Counted from the first letter of the stretch, positions 13,310-25,668 are shown. The stretch: DNA of 64,000 nt from Trifolium pratense (GCF_020283565.1 NC_060061.1:5254563-5318562), one strand, 5' to 3'. The notes: generated by a model not told the origin, from the sequence alone. Numbers and translations: made by a program.

Positions 13310-13669
13310 TTCTAGGGCTCTTATCATTTAATTTTGGGCGGACTTTGATGAAATGAAGCAATGGGTTTTGTCGGTTGATTAATAAATTCCAAATGAATGT
13401 CAAAGAATTGGAACGATGGTCAATCACGAGTATCGATGCATGTTAACAACGATTTTGTCAAAGCTTGGAGGAATCAATCACCCCGCACGTGAGGATAACA
13501 ATTCATCAATGTATGCGGTTTGAGGGCCAACTCCGTGGATGGGGTGGTAAAACGGGTCGGATCTGTTGAACCGGTCTAATTAAACTTCGTACATGTCAGT
13601 TATTAAGCGGTAGCTCAAATTGGTTAGAAATGTTCGGAGATTGAATAATGCTTAATATAGATGAGCTAG

Positions 13670-13990
13670 CAGGAGTAACATCTCAGCTGAGTGCAGGGGA
13701 TTGATTCGAAACGCCCATGGCCAATGGTTCGAGGGTTTCTCACATCATATAGGATGGTGCAATGCCTAAAGAGTTGTGGGGAGCTTTTGATGTCTCAAAA
13801 TTGCTTATGAAAGAGAGTTTAAACAAATTGAGTTGCATAGTGATTCTAATGTTGTGGCTCAAACGTACGCTACAAAGCGACAAAAACGGCAGTGTTGTTG
13901 ATGGAGACTCATCCAAGAGATTAGAGTGTTTCTTGCTATGTATGAGCAATGACCCGTGAGTCTGAGCTCATTGTTATTAGTTGATGTTAC
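13670..13990 (+). pseudogene. Decayed RNase H-like domain of a plant LINE (fragment 1)
   Basis: Translated in pieces, two frames show the plant retroelement RNase H fold. One piece has GLIRNAHGQWFEGFSHHIGW, and after a frameshift another has the ELWGAF-like strand, followed by a third piece carrying FKQIELHSDSNVVAQT with the catalytic Asp of the HSDS motif. At least two frameshifts separate them, so the fragment is dead. No flanking duplication or poly(A) was recognised. A domesticated host RNase H gene is possible but less likely given the frameshifts. Confidence 0.7.
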
Positions 13991-14800
13991 GTGGATAACT
14001 ACTCCTAGAATCATCTATTTGTAGTTTCTTTTTTCTTGGGTCTTGACCCCTTTTGCATCCAAAATAATAATAATTAGATTTTAAGTTGTTTAATGGTTTT
14101 TTTTTAGTGGTATTGACTTTAGTCCAGTCCAAAACTATTACATTGAAAAAATGTTGTGTTTAGTTCTTATTATAAATCAAATACATCAATTATTTAATAT
14201 AAAAAATGGAAATTTACTTATAATAGTGCTAAATAAGATTGGTCAATCCTTGATATTTGTGTGATGCAAAACTTACCTACTCAATTGTTTGCAAAATAAA
14301 ATTTTTTTCTCATTTTTGTGTGTGAATTTATGATAATTTTACCATTTAGTCTATTTTGCCTACTCATCCATTTTTCCTTTGTTTAGTTAATATGTATTTT
14401 TTTTGTTAAACCACCAACCCCATCCCACCCTCCCCCCTATATTAAAACCTACACTTGTCTCCTTGAATAAAACTTGACTTTAATATAATTAAACTTGTAA
14501 GACATATATTTTAATATTCTTTTTATTCACATCATTAACATGTATTTCTAAAAAATCTTAGGTATATATTAGTATCACCTGAAAATTCATATTCATTTGT
14601 ATACAATATCAGACATTTTTTTTTGTTTACATACCAGACATAGTTTTTTGAAAGATTCACCATTGAAAAGAAATTTGTCGCGCAGTTTATTATTTGACTT
14701 TCTTTTATTTATGTGTAATTATCTTCTTTTTTTTTTGACAAAACTTATGTGTAATTATCTTAAAAACATATAGAAGAAAATATGTCGAAATAATTCAATT
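13991..14800. other. Intergenic DNA, no gene seen
   Basis: AT-rich sequence with T-rich runs. Nothing recognised. Confidence 0.4.
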
Positions 14801-15112
14801 GGTTTGTAAATAACATAGGGTACACCTAATAATTCTTTATAGCCAAGGAATGAGTAAATGTTTGTACACAATCTCTCTTTGGTCAATGCCCTAGAGATTA
14901 TCCCATCCCAATATAACAATGCTTAATTAATGGGATTAAGGACCAATATACTATCTCTTTGGTTTGTAAATAACATAGGGTACACCTAATAATTCTATAT
15001 AGCCAAGGGATGAGTAAATGTTTGTACACAACAAGTACTATCTCTTTGGTCAATGCCCTAGAGTTTATCCTCATCCTCATATAACAATGCTTAATTAATG
15101 GGATTAAGGACC
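14801..15112. repeat. 160-bp tandem duplication
   Basis: Unit 14801-14944 (starts GGTTTGTAAATAACATAGGG, ends TTAATGGGATTAAGGACC) is repeated at 14961-15112 with few substitutions and a small indel, giving a period of 160 bp. Non-coding. Confidence 0.9.
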
Positions 15113-16510
15113 TTGTATACCTAAAAGTTGATTTATCCTTGATCCTTGATTATATATACCTAACCAATGCTAATGATGCTATCAAGCCCTAGATTTTGTA
15201 AGCATTTTCTAATAGCCACAATCAAAAATCAAATCTTCCCGTTTATGCATTGTTTGGGTCATTAACTATTGATTGCTAGCCACCTTTATTTATTTTATTT
15301 TTTTGGTACATATTGCTAGCCACCTTTATAATTTGACTAATCAGTTGTGGAACTTGAAAACAAATTCCATTGTTCAATTATTATTCAATTGTAATTATTC
15401 CCCACTCGCTCATTCTAGGGTGGCTATATATGCATATATTGTTTACATTATTGAGTGGTGTTATTTGAATGCAAGGATTCTCCAATGATTATTAGCTCTT
15501 TTATGTGTTAGAATCGAATCTTGGAAGACCCACATCATTGGTATTAGGGTTAAGCTTTTTCTATAGTTTCTTAAATAATCTACGATATAAAATGAATAGT
15601 GATACTAATCATCTATCCACCGCTTTATATATTTAATTATTTGATTGATCATATCCAATAATTTATAGCTTGTTACATGTGTTGATTGGTAAGGTAAGGT
15701 TGGTAAATCAGCACCAAAAAAGAAAAAGTAAAGAGAATGGAGGGGTGTGGTGTGGTGTGGGGAAGGAGGGAAAGTTTGGTGACAAATGCCAGGTGAAGTT
15801 TTCTGACTATTGTGAACAAAAATAGATATTTAGTTAACTAAATGGACACATTATAAAGATTGCAAATAATCTTATTTTAGATTAAATTTCTTGAATGTCC
15901 TACAGGTCGTGTATCTTGTGGAAGAGGAAAAAGTGAGCCTAGCTAGTGCAGAATTGGGACATAAATCGGTTCCACCATATTAAATTTGTACCAATCTTGT
16001 GCTTTCATCTGTGTGTCATTGCATTAACATGGATGACAAAAAACCTAAGTACGAAAATATCTTGAATGGAAACAACCACAAAAAAAAAAAAAAAAAAAAA
16101 TACATTGGTATCACGATGAATACGTCAGAATCATGGTGATCCACCCCATTTTTCCAAAAATTACATTTTATAGTTTCCATAAAATTATGGTGGATCACCA
16201 TAATTTACACTTAGTTTACACTTTAGATTTACTTTTCTTAATAGATGTTTGGATGTATATTCTTGTACGGTGAATTCAACACTAAATTTGTGACTTAAAA
16301 TAAATTTTGGAGGGGAAATTTCAAACCTCAACTTCAAGTTAGAATAGATTCTTTGTGTGTTTTTAAATGAATGAATTTAACAAGATAATATAATTTTATA
16401 GAGTGATCCAAATTCTTCGATGTAAATTACTTTTTATCATTTTCGTCTTTAAATTACAAATGTTAGATAATTTAGTCTCTTATATTTTTTTCGTCTTATT
16501 TTTATACTTT
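15113..16510. other. Intergenic DNA, no gene seen
   Basis: AT-rich DNA with an A20-like tract near 16080-16100 and a small direct repeat TTGCTAGCCACCTTTAT (about 15275 and 15310). A mirrored ATCATGGTGATCCACC / GGTGGATCACCATAA pair near 16130-16203 forms a short foldback. No gene. Confidence 0.45.
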
Positions 16511-16527
16511 AAGTTATGAATGTTGAA

Positions 16528-16788
16528 AGTTATTGATTGATGTTATCCATTCGATAAGACAGAGCAATTTAGAATTTAGTTTAATGGTTAACGACATTAT
16601 TCTTCTTACGTCATCTTCTTATGTAAACTTTGAGGTTAAGTTTGTTAGGAGACAAGCAAATTTGGTTGCTCATACTTTTGCTAGGGCGGCCAATGTTTGG
16701 GCTAGTTTCCATAGATTTTAGATTATTCCCTTATGTATTGAACATTTATTAGTTAATGATATGATTTAAGTTTGTTTGGTTAAAAAAA
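16528..16788 (+). mobile_element. 5'-truncated LINE insertion with 17-bp target duplication
   Basis: A 261-bp insert sits between identical 17-mers AAGTTATGAATGTTGAA (16511-16527 and 16789-16805). It encodes the end of a plant LINE RNase H domain, including FEVKFVRRQANLVAHTFARA, then a stop at 16719-16721, and finishes in a short poly(A). Target duplication, 5' truncation and 3' A-tail are the signature of L1-type retrotransposition. It is dead on arrival. Confidence 0.9.
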
Positions 16789-16805
16789 AAGTTATGAATG
16801 TTGAA

Positions 16806-17546
16806 CACTTTAGTTCTTTAAAATTACAAATATTATAATATTTTGATCTCTAATAGGAGACTAAATTGTCACAATTTTATAATTTAAAAAATTATGACTT
16901 AGGGACCAAAATGAAATGAATTTTTTTTAATAACTAAATTATATAATATTTGTAACTTAAAGGACCAACATCAAACAAAAAAAACTTAAGGGAGCAAAGT
17001 GAAACTTAAAATTAACTTGAGAGAACAAAAGTGTAATTAAGTAAAAAAAATAATAACCAAGCACAATGATTTTTGTATATTTCAATTTTTGCATCATAAT
17101 CCATATTTTTTAAGATTTGCACTTTAGTCTCAATTTTCAAAATTTGTAGATTGGTCCCTCAACTTTCTAAAATTTTAATTTAACCATTTCAAAAATATTT
17201 TATGTTTAACCACTTTCTTTTTATATTTACACTTTTACCTCAAATTGTTCTATGATTAGAGATGGCGGAAATGCATCTCAATTATATTGATTTTGTTTTT
17301 CATTAAAAATAAATAAATAAATAAACTCTTGATTTTTTATTTTTTTTTGGTAGAACTCTCTTGATTTTTTTATTCCACGTATCTTTCAAAAACTGTGTTG
17401 ATTTTAGCATGTTTCCTTTGAAGGATGTAATCTTGATCAATAAATATGAACATCTTTCCCTGGTAATTTGAACATTGATATACCGCATCGTAAAAGACTA
17501 GCCCTTTTCGTTAGATCTAATCTCAATTGTTTTAACTTTATTGAAT
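16806..17546. other. Intergenic DNA, no gene seen
   Basis: AT-rich, with repeat-like phrases such as AGTCTCAATTTTCAAAATTTG. Nothing identified. Confidence 0.4.
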
Positions 17547-17555
17547 CATCAAAAG

Positions 17556-18808
17556 GAATTTTTTTTTTTCTACCCCAACAATCTTCATTCTACCCCAACA
17601 TATTTTTCAAAATACCCAATATACCCTTATAAAAATTAATATATTTTAAATTTTTTTTTTTTGTCGTATTATACTGTTCTGGTAGAATTTTCATCCTCTC
17701 AAAAAACTGTTCCGGTAAGGTTTTATCTTTACCGGTATGTTAACTTTACCGATACACTTTTTAAAAAGTGTTCCGGTATATTAATATTACCGGTACACTT
17801 TTTAAAAAGTGTTCCGGTATGGATCTGTGATGATGTTCTGAGAAAATAGTGAGAAACCACCGAGCTGTCACTTCACATAAATAGTGAGTCATGTATGTCA
17901 ACAATATATAATAACTACCAACTATTAAACCAAAGATCATTACTTCTAAACACCAAAACATATCAAAAACAGAGTTACTCTGTTTTCTTTTTGTGAACAA
18001 CTTCTTTCTCTTGATTTACTCATCCAACAACATCATGAAGAGCTTCTCAAAGAACAAATTCTTTCATTGTTTTCGCCCTGTTGTTGATATAGATGCCATG
18101 CTTGAATCCAAAGTTGCAGCTCATTGCTCAGAGAGCTGGTTCATGCAGCACCCTAAGAAACGTACAGTTTCAAAGTTGATCAAAGCTGTCATATTGGAAA
18201 CCATGTTGATAAGTCTTTTACATAATTTTTTTTTAGTTGAACCCATTAATGCGCGCCTTTTATTGTAGTTGTGATCCTGTTGTAGAGACATCTGTGACTA
18301 TTATATTGCAGAATAGAGACTAATTTGATTTTAATTGTTTTTTTTCAGAATAAAAGAGCTCGACGTCAAAATTGTTACGGCCTTGATTGTTTTGGTGGGT
18401 CAAAGAATAATTGTTCGACACATAAAAAAGAATCGAAAGCCTCTCCACCATCTTTGTCAACATTATGTACACAAAGTTCATCTTTTTATGTGAAGTGACA
18501 GCTCGGTGGTTTCTCACTATTTTCTCAGAACATCATGCCATATCCATACCGGAACACTTTTTAAAAAGTGTACCGGTAATATTAATATACCGGAACATTT
18601 TTTAAAAAGTGTATCGGTAAAGTTAACATACCGGTAAAGATAAAACCTTACCGGAACAGTTTTTTGGGAGGATGAAAATTCTACCAGAACAGTATAATAT
18701 GACAAAAAAAAAATTTAAAATATATTAATTTTTATAAGGGTATATTGGGTATTTTAAAAAATATGTTGGGGTAGAATGAAGATTGTTGGGGTAGAAAAAA
18801 AGTTTTTC
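17556..18808. mobile_element. Mutator-like (Pack-MULE) element, 1253 bp
   Basis: Perfect 9-bp duplications CATCAAAAG flank it (17547-17555 and 18809-18817). Terminal inverted repeats of about 325 bp (17556-17881 and 18485-18808) begin GAA...TTTTCTACCCCAAC and are highly similar to each other. Each TIR holds two copies of an ACACTTTTTAAAAAGTGT-like palindrome (one mutated in the right TIR) next to CCGGTA motifs. Long TIRs plus a 9-bp duplication identify a Mutator-like element. There is no transposase. The 600-bp interior carries a fragment of a spliced plant gene with its own leader (next entry). This is therefore a non-autonomous gene-carrying element mobilised in trans. Confidence 0.92.
18035..18498 (+). 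pseudogene. Host gene fragment captured by the MULE
   Basis: Two exon-like blocks lie between the TIRs. 18035-18208 starts with an ATG and encodes a basic peptide containing FFHCFRPVVDIDAMLESK and PKKRTVSKLIKAVI. 18349-18498 follows a TTTTTTTTCAG acceptor, is rich in Arg/Lys/Ser and ends at a TGA created at the TIR edge. The base order at the expected donor (18209-18214) is ATAAGT where a plant donor would be GTAAGT, so splicing of this copy looks impaired. The sequence upstream (17882-18034) is leader-like and CA/CT-rich. The family is a plant protein of unknown function as far as I can tell. I cannot exclude use of a nearby alternative donor. Confidence 0.6.
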
Positions 18809-18817
18809 CATCAAAAG

Positions 18818-19424
18818 ACATGCCAATAAATTTTGGGTTTGAGTAAGAATTACACGAAATATTGATGATTTCTGTTACCACCCTCCATATTTCTTTTCTC
18901 ACTCGAAAACATTTTCCGAAGTTTTTCGAGTAAGAAAAAAAATTTAGGGGGGAAGAAGAGAAACTTTCCGAAATATTTTGCACCATGTTACTATTTATTG
19001 TGCAAACAATAACAAGCCCACTAGAAAACTACTAGTTTCTAGAAAACAATTTCGTTCGGATGCATCATTCAATGATTATACTTTCACTTCTATCAAAAAT
19101 TAGATTTTATCCCTTGTAAAATGATTTTACTTGCAGCTATTTTCTACCAAACACTCCTTATTCCAAAAGTTAGCCGCCTAACAATGAGAAGAATACCACC
19201 AATGGAGCACTTTGGTGGAATAGATTCACTAATGCAATAATTTGTTATGAAGTATTGATATGTGATGCCAACCATCACTTTCCATATTCTCTAAACAGTG
19301 TAATCAAATATTAGATATGGAATTCAAGCTCTGCATTATCTCTGCTTTATTAGCTTTAACACGTAGCTTTTCACACAATTACTAACAGGTTTTCTTATTG
19401 TACCTTTCATTTTTTTAGAGCACA
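18818..19424. other. Downstream flank of trehalase, no gene seen
   Basis: Non-coding sequence between the MULE and the trehalase stop. Part of it is presumably the trehalase 3' UTR (minus strand). Confidence 0.4.
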
Positions 19425-19629
19425 TCAACATTCTATTTTACGATCTTCAGGCCATCCAAACTCCTCCAAGAATGCCAACACAACTCCATTCGACCAGCCA
19501 AAACCAGTCTGCATTGCAGTACAACCAGTCAGATTCATGTTGAAAGCGATATCATATATGAAGCATACGCTGAAACTGACAGTGATTAGAAAAATGAAAG
19601 AAATTGAATGTAACTACATAGAATATCAT

Positions 19630-19660
<31 letters not shown>

Positions 19661-22600
19661 TTCTTCCTTTGAAATAAGAATACTGGTAATAAATCTATTG
19701 AAAATATACCCAGCTAATTTATCCCAGTCACACAAGTCACAACGTTTTCAAATGTTTCCCTAGACCAAAAATTACAATGATAGAGTATAGCCATAGTCAT
19801 ACCTGAGGTACGTATTCCCCCCCACCTCCGAATTCTCCACAATGCTCCACGTCAAACTTTTCGTGCATTACATCTGTTTTCTTGTAAACAATATAGTTGG
19901 TAGTGATCCATCTGATGGCAATTTCCTCAGCCAATGACCTTGCTTCTTCCAACCCTGATTTTACCAGACCTTCAACTAACATGTGTTGAAGTGGAGCCCA
20001 ACCATTTGGAAAATCCCTATTGCAAGTTTCATAAGAGTCATTAAAGTATGAAGATTAAGTAAAATATTTTACCTCTAATTCTAAATAGCTTATTACTTAC
20101 CACTGCTGTCCTGAATCACTCAGAGAAGTTGCAATTCCAGCAGCACGAAGCAGTCCAGAAGTTTTGAGACTTTTGAGAACATTACCCACAAGGGAAGCAT
20201 CTTGATAAATATAAAACACAATAATCATCAACACAAGGTAAAGTCATTGCATAAAGGCTATATACATTATATGTATTCGATTTCTGTTTGTGGTGTATGT
20301 TTGGTATGAAGCAAAAAAATTGAGGTGGAAATATGCAAAAAGACATTCTCTATTCCTCTATGTGCATTCAAAAGGAATTTCTTCATATTATAAATCAATG
20401 AATGACTCAATGAAAAGTAAACTAATCTTACACCATTAAATAGGAAATCACTAACATTTATATCCAATAACTGACGTGTTCAACATTTAGAAATGTTCTG
20501 GAAGAGATTAGATATGCATGTAGAATTTGTATACCTAATCAACAGTTTAATCTAGAACCGACATTTCTCCAATATTATGCATATAACCTTAAGGAAATTG
20601 TTGACATTTCTACATATACTAATCTCAAATTATTTAGCATTCTCTCCAGATGTTTAAAGACCAACTATTTGATTTACATACTTATTAATCTACAGTTAAA
20701 TTAAATCTAAACTGTGGCATACAAGATGAAATAGTAACTGGTTAACTTATAAGTTATAATTGTCAACAAAAAAAAAAACTTATAAGTTATAATTGAATAG
20801 TCATTCCGAAGACAGTCGCGGTGTATAATAAATCATGGATGGAATGATTATATGTCTTACACTTCTATTTGATCCTAAGTTCCTAATTTTCAATAGACGC
20901 ACATTCAAGGAAACTCCGCGATTTTTTATTTTATTTTTTTTCAGAAGAAAAATAACCATCAGGATTGCTGATTAGAGAAATAGCACAATTGCAACAACCA
21001 GTCATGCACTTAACTTAATTGCCACCAGAGTTAATGTGGATATATTAACAAGAGGAGTACCTGAGTAAAATGGCTTCATCCACAAAGGAACAAAATTGGA
21101 AGCAAATACATTTTGATTCTGGTGCAGAGTATCCCAATTATGAACCTTCTAGAATATTCAAAAAAGACAGTTAGCAGGTCTGCCGAAGGCTAAGACAGCT
21201 CCCCATATGGTATATTTATACGAGTAGCACTTGAAAATACCTCATGTGTATTATTGCTGAGCCAGGAATCAAGCCATTGTTTCATGTTTGCATTCCAGAA
21301 AACAGAGTTAATTGCCTCCTTTCTCACATCAGAAATTTGCTGGAAGTGTTTGGCAATGCTATGATCTCCAGTAACATTTGCAAAGAAGGCAATGTTAAGT
21401 TCCATCTGAATCAATGAGTATTTCATAATTTAATCAGGTTACAGAAAAGTTATTTCGGGTCTTCTTTTACTCTGCGGTCTGAGACTTACCCCGAGTATAA
21501 ATGCATTTAAATCAACAGGTATCACTGACGTTGTAGACAATGTTGTGAAGTTGGGAGGGTGTCTGCATCAAAATATGATTTGATTTCTTAGTATCATAAG
21601 TAATGTTGATTACTTAAAAAAGCAACATGTTCGAAATAAGCTGAAGTGTGTACTAAGAAAAGTGAGCATTTGATTGTGCTGTGCTTATGCTAGGCAGTCT
21701 AATAAACAGTGAGTTGACACAGCTGCATTTCAGTGTCTACACACACATTTATATGGCTTGTATATAAAGTAGTACCTCATCCATCTTGTGCTGAAATCCC
21801 ATCCTGATTCAGCTGCTGATGCTAGTTCACGGTAAAATTGTTGTTTTTCAGAAACAGATGTAAACTTGGAAGCAGATGCCTTGTCCTAAGGCATGGAATT
21901 ACCCAAAATTGTAGATTAAATGTCATTTCATTTATACCACTGTTATTAACATACCACACACACCATTATGGACGACTCCGGTCTGGGTTTGTTCCACCTT
22001 GCGTAATAGCGATTCAAGGTGTGAGTGCAACCTTGAGCATCCGAAACAGTCACTTTATGTATATCTATAATTAGACGTTAAAAGATCAAACAATCAACAA
22101 GGACAACTTAAGAGGTAGGTATATTCAAGCATCATCCAACCATAGATAATAAACTCTCAAATGATATAGGGATAATACCTGAGTTCCAAAACTCATGCTC
22201 TTTTAGTAGTGCAGGTAGAGATCTTTTAACTAATTCCACATCACCGGTTCTATGGTATATCTCATAAATCATAGCGCTTAAAAGAGGAGGCTGGCTGTAA
22301 ATTCATAATTAAGCTTATTGTTATATTTTCTATTTGAAAGACCAAAAATTATGATAATAATTACTTTTTATTGCAAAAGGTGCAGTAAATATATGTTGAG
22401 AATGACAAGTGACAACAAATCAAGGTGAAACAAAGAGTGTAAAATTATGATATCATATCCTTTTGAAACGTATTCATTAAGTTATTCAAGATCAAAAGTA
22501 CTAAATTATAACACCCGAAAATAAATTGTTTTTTTAAGTGCAAAAAACGATCAACATATATTTCAGAAAATAGATAAGCAATTAAACATTAATCGTCGCT

Positions 22601-24168
22601 ATAAAAGGTACTCAAATACATCATCTGCACACAAAACAAAAACTAATTAAAGGTTCAAGTTGAGACTTAGACTAGTAATTAAAACTGATGATTTAGAAAG
22701 AACAGTAATTATTACTGGATTGAAGGTACTTCACAGATTAGGATTCCGCACATTAAACGTGTGACGTAGTAATTAATTTTGTCCGTCCAATCTCAAAGCA
22801 ATTTATGTAAATTATTTAAAGATGATTTGATAAAGACTAAGTGGATCGATCTTAAATCAATGATTGAGATCAATTAATGCACGTAAATGTTTGTATTTGT
22901 TAATGCCGTCTGAATCCATATTTCACACCACAGCACATTGATTCCACATTAGCATTAACCTATTTTTGACATATATAGTATCAAAAAAATTCTGATTTGT
23001 GAAAGATGACAAAAGTTTGAAATCAGTACAAGATACTGGGGGGACCAATAACAAGAGATAAAATTAGATAAAGTAAGGGCAAACAACCATTTTGATCCCG
23101 GAATGTCTAAGTCGATGTCACTACAGTCCCTACATGTATCGAAATTGCAAAGACATCTCTAGTGCCTCTTTTGTTAGTAAATTTATGAACTAAATTGACC
23201 AACAAAAAACACATTGAATGACTAAGTTGACTACCTAAAAACAAATTCGAAGACCAAAATGACTAGTAAAAGAGACCATTGTGAATGTATTTGCAATCTG
23301 ATACATTTAGAGACTAATATGACAGTGAGTTACACTTCTAGGACCAAAATATGGATAAAATAATAGCAGGTACCTCCTATTAGTGTAGTATGCTCTAGCA
23401 CCATTAAGAACAAACCCATATTCCTCAATGAAGGAAATGAGATTGTTGACAATACCTTTAGCAGTCTTATACATTTTACTAGCCAACAAGCCCCTGAAAA
23501 AAAAAAAAACAAAAAACACCATCACATTTCCACATTAGCAAAAACAGTACTACAAAATTAGAAAGAATGGAAATGAAAGGAACAAGCAAACAAACAAACC
23601 TAATTACCCAATAAGAATCCCAATAATAAACTTCCCGAAACCGCGAACCAGGAATAACAACAGAATCAATAACAGGAAGCAGAGTATGAAACTCAGGATG
23701 AGTCTTCACCTCACTGGAAACTTTCCTACTCAAATTTCTCCAAAGAGAATGAACCTTAATCGCCCAAGCTCTAACCTCAGGGTTTTTCACTTTAGGCAAA
23801 AAATCTTTCGGCACAGGAACAAAATCCTCTGGATCAAAGTACACCAAATCATCACCTGCACCTTCAAAATACGTTTGAATAAACCGGTTCAAATCGTGAA
23901 CCGAAACTGAACCGGTGGATGATTTAGGAAGATTCTGGAAAGCGTGATCGGTAACGGAGAGAGGGAATTTGAGAGGTAAATCGACGTAGGTTTTAGGATC
24001 GAAATTGGAATGGTTATTGAATGTGTTGAATGCGGTTTGTTGAAGACGTTCGAGGAATGATACGAGAGGGATTGAAGGTTTTACATCATCCATTGATTTT
24101 GATGAAACTGTTACTGTAACGGTGAAGAGTAATAGTGTTAGTAAAATGTAATGAAAATTGTTCGCCAT
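19425..24168 (-). CDS. TRE1: Trehalase (alpha,alpha-trehalose hydrolase, GH37)
   Basis: Eleven minus-strand exons: 24168-23600, 23493-23374, 22294-22179, 22052-21964, 21885-21776, 21562-21490, 21405-21241, 21148-21061, 20200-20101, 20016-19803, 19508-19425, giving 575 residues. The ATG at 24168 is chosen because a hydrophobic segment (LLTLLLFTVTVTV) follows at once, as in plant trehalases anchored in the plasma membrane with the enzyme facing the apoplast. An in-frame ATG ten codons upstream exists. GH37 signature 1 PGSRFREVYYWDSYW is at 173-187 and signature 2 QWDFPNGWAP at 476-485. The likely catalytic acid Asp328 lies in SGWDFSTRW and the base Glu529 in MHEKFDV. The enzyme splits trehalose to two glucoses. 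Intron 2 carries a foldback element (23075-23355). Confidence 0.95.
19628..19662. repeat. (TTTA)n microsatellite in trehalase last intron
   Basis: About 8-9 tetranucleotide units. Confidence 0.95.
23075..23355. mobile_element. Foldback element in trehalase intron 2 (family copy 1)
   Basis: The left half (CCATTTTGATCCCGGAATGT ... TCGAAATTGCAAAGACATC ... CTCTTTTGTTAGTAAATTT) is mirrored by the right half (AGAGACCATTGTGAATGTAT ... GTGAGTTACACTTCTAGGAC). Related copies lie at 26485-26760 and about 57870-58050. No coding capacity. Confidence 0.75.
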
Positions 24169-25018
24169 TGTTGCGTAAGAAACAAGGTGAAAAAGCAATA
24201 GCGATTATTATTATTATTAATAAAGTGATTATTGATAAAAGTGAATATTATTATTATTGTTGATTTTATGAAGAAGAAAACAAGAGAATAGAGAGATGAC
24301 TTGAGAGTGACCTGGGGGGTGTCGGCAGTTGACGCAAGGGAGGGAGAGGTCTTTGTTTTGCTTGGAATGTCGTTTTCTGAAATCCCACTCAATCGGTTTA
24401 CTTTTTATGCTATGAGAAGATGATTGTACTGTGTGTGAGAAAAGAAGAGAAAATGGAATGCAAAATCAATGTGAAAACAAACATAGAGTAAGATGCTATG
24501 GTGTGCGACAAAATTCAAAATTCATTAATTAGGGTAGTTGACCCTTATACCATACCCACCACTTAATCTTTAAGCTACCAAATGGAGCAATAAAAAAAGA
24601 AGCATCCAAATTAGGTATAGCTTTAAAAGATTCATAATCTTTTCTAAGAGAAGCACTAGTGTATAAGATACGAATACGATAAAGCAGTTGAACTCAGAAA
24701 TGACATAAAAATATATATATATATATATATATTTAATTAATAATTAATTTTTTTCAAGTAAGATAATAGGGGTAATATTGGAAGAAAAAATGATAAGTTA
24801 TGAGCTTAAAAACAACTTGAAATAACGTTTGAAAAATAAACCATAAGCTATTAAAATAAGCTATAAATTCTTTTTGAAAAATTGTTATCAAACAGAGCTT
24901 TTAGTTTATCAACTATAAGCTAGCTTGTATGTCTTCTCAAACATAGCCTAAGTTGATACTATAAAGGCGAAACAAAATTTAATTGGCAATAAGACGCTAC
25001 AACTAGAACCACCATTAT
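24169..25018. other. Trehalase upstream region
   Basis: Presumed 5' UTR and promoter of the minus-strand trehalase, with an AT dinucleotide run at 24710-24732. No promoter motif is strong enough to call. Confidence 0.45.
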
Positions 25019-25222
25019 GGATTTGGATTGTATGCAGTCATGCAGTCAGAGAAAATCTAGCCGTCCGATTAAGATTAGACGGTTCAAATATAAAGCAATC
25101 ATGCAGGCCGATTAATTTTTATTTATATCTTACTGGAAAAAAAAAACTTTTTTATATCTGCACCGTTTGATCTTAATCAGACGATCAGATTTTCCTTGAC
25201 TGCATGCAATGCGGATCCTCAC
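25019..25222. mobile_element. Inverted-repeat MITE
   Basis: The left arm contains ATGCAGTCAGAGAAAATCT and CCGATTAAGATTAGACGG. The right arm carries their complements (AGATTTTCCTTGACTGCAT and CCGTTTGATCTTAATCAGA). Non-coding. Confidence 0.75.
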
Positions 25223-25636
25223 CATTATGACTATTGTGACTTCCATCTATATTAACTTTGAATGCACCATTAGTCAAAGGGACACAATTAGTTGAGATTA
25301 ATCTTTGGATCAACATCGAAACATTTATTCCTTTTTATTTGTGGGTACGTTGTTAGACCTTCTCCTAAATAAAGACTTAGAATTGGAATCAAATTATTTT
25401 ATTGAAAAGAATCACATTATCATGCTTAAAAATAGTTTGAAAACGCTATCAATCACACCGGACTGGTAGACCTCACCATCATCGGTTATGTCCTTCTTGA
25501 TCCTAGTATGTCGACTGGCTTTGCAAAGAGGTGACATGACGACCTCACCGTCATTGACTATCCTTTAGCTCTCCGCTCAATGTTTGACCTAATGCTCTTA
25601 CCTAGATTTAAACAATGCAGGTGGTTTCAGATATTT

Positions 25637-25668
25637 GGGGGTGCGGGAGGGGGAGGGGGAGGGGGGTG
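25637..25668 (+). other. G-rich tract with quadruplex potential
   Basis: At least five runs of three or more G separated by single A or short spacers within 32 bp, in otherwise AT-rich DNA. This meets the usual G4 consensus. No gene lies next to it. Confidence 0.7.

Noticed and set aside
17661..17849. Conserved 62-codon frame also found at 18517-18705 on the other strand
   Set aside because: Both are translations of the MULE terminal inverted repeat, so the conservation is at DNA level and reflects the repeat.
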